Assembly (NCBI RefSeq): GCF_963678635.1
Contig: NC_087064.1
Location: 58,476,338 to 58,540,337, forward strand
From: Symsagittifera roscoffensis
Lineage: Eukaryota; Xenacoelomorpha; Acoela; Convolutidae
Length of the DNA stretch: 64,000 nt
Reading direction: 5' to 3'
Below the pieces are notes generated by a model. The model was not told where the DNA came from and did not search any database. It saw nothing but the letters and a program-made list of their open reading frames with translations. This document shows positions 24,276 to 34,309 of the stretch, one piece after another (the first letter of the stretch is position 1; every line of letters starts with the position of its first letter). The position numbers were made by a program, and so were the translations under genes.

Positions 24276-24869
24276 ATGGTATTTATTCTAGGAGCTAGTT
24301 CCTTGGATCAGGCGCTCCGTAAACTATCCGCACCGTCTCCACAGCGCGTGAAAGAGACTTGTTTCACAAAGCCTGGATTAAGTTTTAACTTTAACGCCAG
24401 GGACTCGCAAAAAACTATCCAATACTATCTGCATCATTTTTTGTCGAATCGGAAAGATCTAGTTTTTTGGCACGACGCCATAAATAACTCCATTAATAAG
24501 CACTGCAGTAACAACAACCGTAGTTTGAGTACTGATCAACTTAAAAGCCTTCTTTTGAGATACAAGGAGAATATTACCGCTATTGTGTACTGTCGCCGCA
24601 ACGGTACGAACAACATAGAAAAAGAGTTGAAAAAGACAGGTATTCTCGTTCTTAACATAGTTGGAGATTTTATCTCGAAGCGAAAGGCCAAAGACCAATT
24701 ACTTATCGAAAAGTATATAGAGCTGCACCAGCCCCCTTACCTTGAGTTGAAGACTCTGTTGTTACTTAGACGATACAGTGCTGACTTGAGTACACTGAAA
24801 GCTAAGAAGAAGCAAACCGTTTGTCGCCTAAAAATCGTAGAGCGATTCACAATAGATTCAAAGCAATAA
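24276..24869 (+). CDS. Accessory ORF of the BEL element, SGNH-like (tentative)
   Basis: A complete 197-codon ORF. ATG 24276 is preceded by an in-frame TAG, and TAA closes at 24869. It is intact, unlike gag and RT of the same copy. It lies between the 5' LTR and gag on the same strand. Near the N-terminus it has FILGASSLD, then KPGLSFNF, then DLVFWHDAINNSI at about residues 67-79, followed by AIVYCRRNGT at about 108. The order GxS, G, then an Asn-bearing block after a hydrophobic strand resembles blocks I-III of SGNH/GDSL hydrolases. A clear block V DxxH is not visible, so the catalytic assignment is weak. The C-terminal third is Lys/Leu-rich and may be a nucleic-acid binding tail. I do not know a named family for it. 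It could be translated from the genomic RNA before gag or from a spliced RNA. Confidence 0.6.
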   Translation: MVFILGASSLDQALRKLSAPSPQRVKETCFTKPGLSFNFNARDSQKTIQYYLHHFLSNRKDLVFWHDAINNSINKHCSNNNRSLSTDQLKSLLLRYKENITAIVYCRRNGTNNIEKELKKTGILVLNIVGDFISKRKAKDQLLIEKYIELHQPPYLELKTLLLLRRYSADLSTLKAKKKQTVCRLKIVERFTIDSKQ

Positions 24870-24980
24870 AACATCAAGTTACTCCCCCTTGTAAGTTTTT
24901 GATGTATTAGAGTATTTTGTGGTTTTACTTGAGTGAGAATAAAGTGTTTTCTGAGTCTTCTATTTCTGAATTTATTAAGC

Positions 24981-27110
24981 ATGGAAATTAAGTTTCAGAA
25001 AAAAGTTAAGAAGTTGTTTGAGAAACGTAGCAATCTCGAAAACGAACTTTATAAATGCCACGAAATTATTTTGGAATACATAGAGAGTCAGAGTCGTTGC
25101 TCAAAAAGTGATACCTATTTTGAAAAATGTAAGAACTATATAGAACAAGCGGTCGAGGTAAATAATGAGTTGATTGATATGGCTGCGAAAAGTGCCAACC
25201 CCGACGAATTGATACCGGCACAGGATATGTAGCTTCATAAGTTGGCTCAAAGCATTGATAAAATTTTGCAGGAAGCTATCACATATAAAAAAAGTTTTGA
25301 GACAGTAACAGAGCCGTACAACATAGATAGCAGCTGAAAAATTTCTCATCATTCTGGAAAAAGTAAAAAACTCCAGTCGCATAAAACAGATACCCGCTCT
25401 AGGTTGTCACACCGAAGCAGCCGACATCAGCAATCGGGTTCCCAGAAATATAGTCTTTGTACCGCCGTTCCGTTGAAAACACTTTCTGAGAAAAAGCGCA
25501 ATTTAATGATTTTAAAGAAACAACAAGAGGAACTTGAGAGGCAGGCAAAGGTGTCATTAAGGCTGAAAGAGCAGCAAAACAATATGAAACTAATTTTTTT
25601 AGAACAACAAAGCAGTTTAGAGTTGGAAGAAATGGCTGAAGAACACAGGAAAAAACTGGCAGAAATTGAGTTGAAAGTGCTTGAGTTAGAAGATGAATTG
25701 TCGGAAATCAGCGAGAATGCTGAGGAAAAATTTTTAACTCGAGTCTCTCCACAACTAACAAAAGACGTACAGGATCGTACGCGTCACTGGGTCGAATCTG
25801 TCGACCACAATCAGCCTGACGCTGTTGTAGTTCCCAATCAAGAGCAGCACGTTCGTTCGACAGCTCCTGAGGAAACTTATCCTGCATGAACAAATTACAT
25901 GGTCTCATCAAGTTTTACAGGAGTGAATAATGGCCAGGCAGCATCTCCCTGAGGGAAGCTGACCCAGTTCGATGGCAACCCACTCAATTGGCATGAGTGG
26001 TTTGGGCAGTTCATATCGACGGTCGATTCAGCCATACTCAGTGACGATGAAAAGCTTACCTATCTGAAAACGCTCGAAGTGGATAAAGCAAAATCCGCAA
26101 TTGCTGAGTATAGCTATAGCACAGTACTATATAAAGACGCATTAGCAACTCTTCAAAGAAAGTTCGGGCAGCCGCATGCTGTAGTAGGGGCTCATCTAGA
26201 TAAATTGAGTAATTTTCCGCCGCTGAAATTGCATAACTCGGAAAATGTAATTGGCTTTTCCTCTACAATTTCTGGACTTGTTGCGGTATTCAAGTCTCTA
26301 TCTTTTAACGATGGCCTGAAAAGTGTTAACTTACTGAATCAGGCTGTGAGTAAGCTTCCCCCTAACCTTAAGGAAGCCTGGTCAAGGCAAACCGTAAGAC
26401 GCCAGTGGCATCGACCAACTCTGCTAGATTTCAACGAATGGCTTAAAGAAAAAGCGGAGGGTCATGAGAGGCTAAAAAAATTAATTCTAAGGTTAAATCT
26501 GAAGAACCAGTGAAACAAAAAGTAGGTACGAAAGTGTTTGCTGTTAATGCAAAAGTAAGTGATAAGACTAAAGAAAAACTAAAGTTCCCTCCAAGTTCTG
26601 TATGTAAAGGTCAACACCCTCTTTGGAATTGCGCCGTATTCAAAGAGAAAAACGCTGCGCAACGAGCGAAACAAGTAGCCGAACAAAAACTTTGCTTTGC
26701 GTGTTTACAGAGCAATCCCAGTTTTCGTAATTGTAGCAAGGCCAGAAAGTGCCCCAAGCCAGATTGTGAAAGCACGCACAATGTGCTGTTACATGGAGCT
26801 GAGAAAAATTTGTCTACTAAGGATACTAAAAGTTCCCCGGCGTCAGGTAAAGCAAACACTAAACATGTATCGACTAACGCTGCCGTCGGCGATTTTCATA
26901 GCCAGGAGTCAACTAAAGGCCTCCTGCCAGTTGCATCACTCGCTGTCTCTTCGGATGCGACAATTAATAATGCCCTGGCTCTTTGCGATAGTGCTTCCAT
27001 GCACTCATGGTAATCCGCCGATCTCGTAAAACGCCTCCAATTGGTTGGCACTCCCGTTAATCTCGCCATAAATGGATTCAATTCCACGAGATGAACACTG
27101 AGTGAACTTT
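24981..27110 (+). pseudogene. gag: BEL gag and protease region, interrupted
   Basis: Begins at ATG 24981. The same frame runs to about 26510 with in-frame stops at about 25230, 25335, 25887 and 25950, and continues in another frame to 27013. Early helical region, then a strong coiled coil (about 25480-25730; KQQEELERQ and related heptads). The capsid-like DUF1759-type part (about 25965-26480) has FDGNPLNWHEWFGQF and LKTLEVDKAK. A cysteine/histidine zinc-knuckle region (about 26597-26800) includes CFACLQ and CPKPDC. The aspartic protease start follows with ALCDSASMHSW (26973-27005), where DSA replaces the more common DTGA/DSGA. A stop lies directly after. Gag and protease are therefore not expressible from this copy. 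Confidence 0.8.
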
Positions 27111-30100
27111 CGTTTTATTTTCGAGCTTATGTTAAGGATCATATTCGAATTGGATCGGATAGCATAAGTATTCTTGAATTACACGAAAAATACCCGCAGT
27201 TGGCTCCGATCAAACCTATACATTATAAGTATGAGGACGTCGAAATAATTATTGGACAGGTTTTCTACCATGCCATAAGACCCGTTGAGTACCTTCTGGG
27301 GGAGAACTCTATTTCACCGTGCGCCGTACGCCTTCCGATTGGTTGAGTTTTAAGTGGTCCGTTACCGCCGTCTTTTAAGTCGAACTCGTCTTGCTTTATT
27401 TGTGTTGTCGAAGACATGTCTCTTGCGGACCAAATTAAAGCTTGGTATGAGTTGGAGTCATATGGAGCCTTCAAGCAGGTAGATGCCCGTTCCGCCGCCG
27501 ACAAACGCGCTTTGTCCGTTTTGAAAAATGACACCTTTCACGATGGTGAGGGGTACATTGTACCAATGCTTTGGAACGATAAAGAAAGTACTTTACCGAA
27601 TAACTATTTTTCCTCCTTAGCTCAATTAAAGTCTTTGGAAAAAAGGCTAGATAAGGATCCGTCGCTCCGTGAAAAATACGCCGGAACAATTAGAGAAAAT
27701 ATACAAAAAAGATATGTCATAACCGTTAAGGCACACGATTTCAAATCACGAGCCGATCGTGAGTGGTATCTCCCGCATCACCCGGTGTTGAACCCGAATA
27801 AAACCGTTAAGGTGTGCCGAGTCCTCAATGGGGCATCGAAGTGTCATGGCTCTTCCTTGAACAAATCTCTGTTGGTTGGCCCGGATCTCCTTAAAATCTC
27901 ATTTTTTTTACTTTTAATATTCCGTCAGCATAAATACCCCGTTTCATCTGACATTGAAGGGATGTTTTAATAGGTTAGAGTCCGTGAAAAAGATCAACCT
28001 TCTCTTCGTTTTTTGTGGCGGGAGGACCCCACATCAAGTGTGGTAGTTAGCCAATATACGCGTCACATTTTTAGTGCTCGTGAATCGCCGACTTGTGCGA
28101 ATTTTGCTTTGCAGAAGACCGCATCGGATAATCAAGCTGAGTACCCCGAAGCTGCTTTGGCTGTTGTCCAGAAATTTTATATGGATGATTATATGGATTC
28201 TTTTCAAAACAGGGATGACGCCTTGAAGTTAGGTAGGGATTTAATCTCGTTGCTTAAACTAGATGGGTTTCATCTGACAAAATTTGTCAGCAACGTGCCC
28301 GACGTAACAACTGCTCTTGATCCGGATAACCATGAGTCTAATTCCCCTGTTAAGGATATTTGTGCGAGTTCAGACAAGTCGTCGCATGTTCTTGGTCGTA
28401 AGTGGGATCACGTAAAAGATACCTTAGTCGTTAGTAGAGGGGTTGATCGTCAATTGGGTTAGTGGCTCAAAATAACTATTACAAATTGCCTTCTATTAAA
28501 AGATATCTGGCGAATCAGCGGTCAAAAACGGGACGATGATCTGCCAGAGGAAATCAAAAAGCAGTTCCTTGAATGACACTCACTCAGGTCTTCATTTGTT
28601 AGGTTCTCGCAGCTATTTACTGACCTTTTACCTCGCAGCTATTTCACTGACCCTTTCGACCGAATAGAACTTCACATGTTCGGTGATAGTTTGCAGGATG
28701 TTTTCTGTGCCGTCGCTTTCCTTCGTGCGCGACTTGCTAGCTCGCATCAGACCGATTTAGCCTTTGTTTTTGGCAAAGCCCGCGTTGCGCCTATGAAAGC
28801 GCTATCTATTCCACTATTCCAAAGTTAGAGCTTCAAGCGGCTCTTCTTGCAACCCGCTTAAAAGAACAAATTTTGAAAGGTCTTACTTTCAAAGTTATGG
28901 ATATTTTCATTCGGACAGATAGTATCACTGTTCTTCAGTGGCTTAACTTTTGTAATAAACTACCGTTTTTGTTAGTAATCGCACTGGTGAAATTCTGGAG
29001 TCTACCACCACTGATCAGTGGCATCACATACTTAGCCTTGATAACCCAGCTGATACCGGTACACGAGGGATTTATTCGGAGACCCTCAAGGAAAGCAGCT
29101 GGGTTAATGCCCCTAGTATACTGAGAACGACTGATTGGCCGTTCAAGCCCGATACAAGGGTTATTGATAAAATAAGACTCAAAGGACCATCATGTGATAT
29201 CGACATTTGTCTGGAAATTTCGTCAAATTTCCTTGTCGATGTTTTGACAGAAAAACATTTTCCCTTCAGAAAATGAGAGAGATTCAGTTCAATTGTAAAA
29301 TACAAACGCACAGTAGTATTTTGTTAAGATGGCTGCCATCCCATAAACATTTCCGGTCGAGTATATTAGAAATTACAGACCCGTGTGAAATGGATATTGC
29401 TGGACAGAAGCCCATGTACCTGTCCCATGTTGAGACATTTCCTAGTGAGCTAAAACTACTAAAATCCGGTAAAGTTATCACGAGGAACAGTCGGATTGCC
29501 AAGTATTTGCCGTTCATTGGACCAGCTGGCATCCTTCGCTCGACTGGGCGCATCAGCCGCCTGGTTAATTCCGATTTCGATAGCAAGCCTCCAATTATAC
29601 TTGATGCCCGCAGTTGTCCGTTTATTGGTTAGACACTTGCACATTAGGAATTTCCATCAAGGCTTGGATTACATGCCTGCGGTGGTTACTTTGAAATACG
29701 TTGTGTTAAATTTGCGATGGTTGCTGCGAAACATTGAAAATACTTGCTCTGTGTGCCGAAAACGCAAAGCGCAAACCGTAACTCATATGATGGCTGATCT
29801 GCCCATTGAAAGGTTTGGTTACAAGCAACCTCCTTTCTCTAACACAGGTGTCGACTACTTTGGGTCGTTCCTAGTTCCAATCCGGAGAAGTAGGGAAAAG
29901 AGGTGGGGTTTTTTGTTCACCTGTCTCACCACTAGAGCGGTGCACATTGAAGTGGTCCCCTCGCTCGACACAGGCTCTTGTGTGATGGGCGTGGAGAGGT
30001 TTATTGCACGTCGCGGTATTCCGACTACCATCATGCGCGACAACGGCACGAACTTTGTTGGCGCTCAGAAAGAGCTCTTAGCTTGCGTTGAGAGTTGGGA

Positions 30101-30752
30101 CAAGCTGGCACCCGCTGTTTTTGTTCAGAAAGGGATCAAGTGGAAATTCAATTCACCCAGCGCACCGCACCATGGTGGCTCCTGGGAGCGATTAATTCGG
30201 AGTGTCAAGCGTGTTTTGTATGACATCCTAGGCAACAGAAGAGTAACTGAGGAGGTTCTAAGAAACACGCTGTGCCTTGTTGAGCAATCACTTAATGCTA
30301 GACCACTAACAGCCATTAGTTCCAATCCGCTAGATCTAGAGGCGTTGACCAAGAATCATTTTATCCTTGTTCAACACGGAGCGAATTTTCCGTCGCTAAG
30401 TTTTGAAGAAAACTTCGACCACAAGAAGCGGTTCGCCAGAGCGCAATCATACGTTAACGCAACATGGACACGGTGGATGCGGGAACACGTTCCTTCCCTC
30501 AAAAGGAGGGCAAAGTGGCACAACCAGTCAGGCGTTAAGTTGAAAACCGGCGACTTGGCTTGGGTCATAGAGCCTGACACTCCACGTGGACATTATCGAC
30601 TCGCACGTATCCTAAAACTGCACTATGGCAAGGACGGATGCGCGAGATCTGCCGACATAAAGACCGTTACGAGCGAACTGACCCGCCCGACCGTAAAGCT
30701 CGCTCCCGTTCTTCCTTGTTTAGGGGTGGAGGATGTTGCAGCGCAAATGTAA
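27111..30752 (+). pseudogene. pol: BEL pol: RT and RNase H broken, integrase open
   Basis: The linker and RT start at about 27416. WYLPHHPVLNPNK and KCHGSSLNKSLL precede the active site YMDD (28178-28189). Two adjacent stops (TAA TAG, 27968-27973) interrupt RT between DIEGMF and VRVREKDQPS in an otherwise open frame. RNase H (about 28655-29120) shows ELHMFGDS and ARVAPMKALSIP in shifted frames. The integrase is open from about 29496 to the stop at 30752. It contains an HHCC-like zone ending CSVCRK, then GVDYFG, MRDNGTNF and SWERLI (D, D and E of the catalytic triad), and a long C-terminal domain with KTGDLAW. The stop codon lies about 19 bases inside the 3' LTR. Confidence 0.88.
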
Positions 30753-31256
30753 GCGAGAGTACAAAAGCATATAAACGCAAATGTAAGCGAGAGTATAAAT
30801 GCATATAAAATTGAACCAAAATGTAAAAGCATATAGGGACAGTAGCCAAGCGTATACAGGGTGCGTCCCGGTGGGTTCGGTGCGGGTTCGAATCCTGACT
30901 AGGTTATTTCCTTTCTAAAACTCAAATATGCCCCGATTTTGATGGGAGGCTCCGTAACCAGGTTCGAACCCCCCCCCCCCCCAAAACCTATTTTAACCGT
31001 CTTTTCGCTCTAATTTGGTTCAGCCTTGATTAAGGCTGACCTTTAAAAAGAGCAATTCGTCTCAAGGACCAATACTGGCCATTTTTAGCAGCTTGCTTTG
31101 AGTTATGCAGAGGTTTATGGCCGATGTTACCGATGTGACCGATGATAAAGTTTGTTAGGAAATATCATTGTTACCGAGTTATTTTGCCGATAAAATGCTC
31201 GAATTAATTGTTTGAAATCCGATTTTTTTAGAATTCGTGGAGATTTGACGCGTACA
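30734..31256 (+). repeat. 3' LTR of the BEL element
   Basis: 523-bp partner of the 5' LTR. The size difference comes mainly from a longer C run near 30970. The purine-rich AGGGGTGGAGGA (30722-30733) immediately before it is the likely polypurine tract. Confidence 0.92.
30843..30895 (+). promoter_or_regulatory. tRNA-like pol III boxes in the 3' LTR
   Basis: An A-box-like TAGCCAAGCGTATACAGG (30843-30860) and a consensus B box GGTTCGAATCC (30885-30895), 24 bases apart. Because both LTRs carry the segment it was part of the element before insertion. It could drive pol III transcription of LTR-derived RNA or be a captured SINE head. Confidence 0.55.
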
Positions 31257-32348
31257 GTAAGGAAAAACACTACAAATTCTTCAGCTGAAATGAAATCTTA
31301 CAAAAAAGAACAAATTAAATGTTGTTTCAAACAAGTCGTAAAACTACACTGAAAAACAGCAGTAACAACTTTTTTGGTATGTATAATAATTAAACATGCA
31401 AAATATCAACAGTAGCGAAAAAGTAAAAAGTAAATTGCTCATTATAAACCAGGGTGGCCGGTTACTGAGCCCACACAAACTTTTTTCTGTTAATTTAGTG
31501 TTGTTTTTTTTCTCCGTGGCTGGGTTTCAGTATTCGAACGATTTATTATAATATTACGGTTATTATTCTTACGGTTTATTATTCTTACGGTTAATATTAC
31601 GGTTATTAATCGTTGAGTTGCCCATATCAAACAAATTTGAGTTTCATACATTATTTTGAAAGCGCACTGCTGGTTATCGCATAAGAAGTACCTGGGATCT
31701 ACTTAACTATCCCCACCCCCTATGGTATCTACTAAAGAATCGCCACCCCTATAAAGAAATCAGTAAATAAGCACAAGAGCTTGTGCTGAGAATTCGAATT
31801 TTGTGCATTCTGATTGGTCAAAAAATCGACCCCCCGTGATCTACTTAACATTCTCCCCCTTTCATGATTAAGTAGATCCCGTATCTGCATTTGAAATTCT
31901 ATGACTGATGACGGGGCGGTGGTGACAGGGGGGATGTTATAAGAGTCTCGAGGCATTGGTATCTTCCAGATGATTTTTAAATAACTCACTCAAATATTGC
32001 AAGTGAAGCTTCAAGATATCTGTGGAGAAAAAACCTTATCAAGCGCAAATAATGCGTCATGTTTCATAAAAGTCGGAACATCAAACTCATAAAAACTTCA
32101 ATTAAACAACTGTTTCTTAACTCTTTATTGCGTTCTGTTGTCCGCTTTAGAATAAAACCCTCCCATTTTTAAGAATTGAAATGTCACAGTTATATCAATC
32201 TTGAGCGGACAACATTGAGATTTTTTTCATCGAATACAGGCCTAGAACGCAAATCAAAAAACAAAGTTTCACCCACAATATTGGAGGGGGACAATTCGCC
32301 AAAAATTATTAACCATTATGAAGCCATCCACAAAACAATGTAACTGAC
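31257..32348. other. Intron 1 of the calponin-like gene, right part
   Basis: No exon seen. Contains a small minisatellite of TTATTATTCTTACGG units (about 31545-31605) and an inverted-repeat pair at 31693-31880. Confidence 0.5.
31693..31880. repeat. Short inverted-repeat unit
   Basis: GGGATCTACTTAA (31693-31705) and its exact reverse complement (31868-31880) bracket about 160 bases. A further internal copy GATCTACTTAAC lies near 31839. This could be a MITE-sized remnant. No target duplication was found. Confidence 0.4.
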
Positions 32349-32399
32349 CTTGGTTTTGACCTCAGCACTCATGCCATAAGTGGGTCCCTTGAACGCCAT
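32349..32399 (-). CDS. Calponin/transgelin-like gene, exon 1 with start codon
   Basis: Minus-strand ATG at 32399-32397 opens a 17-codon exon reading MAFKGPTYGMSAEVKTK, ended by the donor GTCAGT (32348-32343) in phase 0. The GP(S/T)YG(M/L)S.EV..K N-terminus is characteristic of transgelin/calponin proteins and joins in phase to exon 2 at 17590. The four exons give 137 codons plus one formed across the exon 2-3 junction. They cover the N-terminal tail and the single calponin-homology domain, an actin-binding or actin-associated module of cytoplasmic proteins in muscle and other contractile cells. Intron 1 is about 14.8 kb, over half of it a BEL element. A 5' UTR probably lies just right of 32400. 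Calponin versus transgelin cannot be settled without the missing 3' exons. Confidence 0.88.
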
Positions 32400-34309
32400 T
32401 TTGTTCAAATGTAATGCAATTTAAGTAGATTTTCAACTCAACAGCAGGTATTTTCAGAGAATCGCCCAAATGTCTGCGGCTGCAAAGAAACAAAACTAAG
32501 CGCGAACCAGGGTCAATAAATCTTAAACTGAATCTCCGTTTTTATCCTCTGAAAGTCTGCCACAATATGTTAACTCGATGGGTATTATTGTTTTGGAACC
32601 TATAGAAAGGGAAATGGGTTCTTGTAACAATCAATTGTATATGTTCTTTCTAGTCATTTTGATTAAAGCTCTGTTGAACCAAAAGGTTTCCCTGTATTTT
32701 GATCATGGAATTGAATTTTGCAAACCTGGCACTGCGACGTTTTAAACTAGACATTTGGCCGGTATTATTAGGAAGCTATAACATAAAAGATATTTCGGAA
32801 CACAGGAAATTCAATTTGGGTTCCGGGATAAATCATTTTGTTTTTCAGCAAGGTCTGATAGCTCGAGGGTAGTGATAAGGATTTTCCATAAAACTTTCCT
32901 AACTTTCCGGGAAAGTGTGCCTATCGTTAATGGCTCTACCTATCGTATTGGGCCCGCAAAAAGATAAGAATGTAAACTTTATACGTGCAGGCTAGAGCGT
33001 TTGGTTTATGCTAGATTGGCATGAAATGCTTAGGAATTGCACAATTATTCCAGACTTTAAAGTAAATTTGCAACGATTTTCAGGTTGATATCAAAACACC
33101 AGCAATTTGACGAAAAGTCTAGGCATGTTAGTGTGAACTCCTCTCATGTTACATGTTGATTAGTAGATCAAAAACAATATCTCAAAAATTATTCCGAGCA
33201 TCAATTATGCATTATGTATCAATTAAAAACAGACGAAAAATGGATGGATTTTTAGGTGTGGGGGATGTAGGATTTTTCTGAGGAAAGGGGCGATTTCAAA
33301 AGAACAATCGAAAATAATGTCGACCTTTTTTAGTTTGACCAAATGCCATCCGAGCTCTCTAAAAACACAACAAAAAAGTTTTAGAGTCAGATTCTTGAAA
33401 ACAGTTTCGGGTTTTCTAAAATAGTACCAAAAGAGGGTCCTATAGGTGATGAGCTACTCGAAGTGGTGGCGCTAAATAGGCCGTTTTCTATAAGCACCTG
33501 ACAAAAAGCGATTTTTTTTCAACAATTTGACTAATCTGAGAAAAACTCGCTGCTATAAAGTTTAGTATAAATAGACGCAGCCCTTTTTTAATTAAACAAA
33601 CGTTTTCATAAACGTTTTCAAAATATATATATATGAACATTAAGAATCCATGTCAGACTTTTTGTAAAGAAATTTATGATTTTTACGCAATCCTCCAGAG
33701 AAGTTTAGTCTCGACGTTAAAGTTAATTGGAAAACCGTCCATGCATTTTCTAGCTTTAAAATAAACAATTAATTGTGTAACTTTTTCTAGAATCATGGAA
33801 AATTCAATTTTTTTTTCATAAATGTTTCAGCTAGAGTTTTGGAATGTTCAATCAACGGCCCAGAGGTTTCTCCTCGAATCTTGGGAGGTCCAATCAACTC
33901 TACAACAATTTTTCTGGGAGTGTTTGGGGGTCACTCTACCTGCCCAACGGTTGGTTTAAGTTTCCTGGTTTTTGTTTTGAAGGTAAGCAGAGAAAGCGGA
34001 GTAGAGCTTCTGACACGTGGAATAAAGTTCATGCAAATAGTAAAAACTCCTAACACCTTATTAGCAAATATAGCATGTGATTAAATAACACTTAAAACCA
34101 TATAAATATGTGGCGCACAACCATACGAACTTGACATTTAAAATATTGTTTATATAATTTTACATAAACGTTTTCAAAATTTTCCCAATAAACTGATTGG
34201 AAATCAAAAATCAATCTCAAATATGAAGAAAAATAGCAAATTCAAAAACCAAACCACTATTGATCCTCCGAAAATGACAATTAAATAACTCATCAGCCAA
34301 GTATGAGGA
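32400..34309. other. Upstream region of the calponin-like gene
   Basis: About 1.9 kb expected to contain the 5' UTR and promoter. No ORF with recognisable motifs. An ATATATATAT run lies near 33625. No core promoter element could be assigned with confidence. Confidence 0.35.

Larger units (their letters stand above)
22600..31256 (+). mobile_element. BEL/Pao LTR retrotransposon, complete with target duplication
   Basis: An 8.66-kb element with LTRs of 515 and 523 bp. It is flanked by a perfect 5-bp target duplication GTAAG (22595-22599 and 31257-31261). Order: LTR, leader, accessory ORF, gag with coiled coil, capsid-like region and zinc knuckles, aspartic protease, RT, RNase H, integrase, LTR. 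BEL/Pao identity rests on the YMDDYMDS active site, the RNase H word ARVAPMKALSIP and the long integrase with its C-terminal extension. LTR identity is roughly 94 percent by eye, so it is older than the gypsy-like element. It sits in intron 1 of the calponin-like gene, opposite in strand to that gene. Gag and RT carry stops, but the integrase frame is intact. Confidence 0.93.

Noticed and set aside
30843-30920. A functional tRNA gene
   Set aside because: A and B boxes are present but the anticodon arm does not pair, the T stem is imperfect, and the segment lies inside both LTRs.
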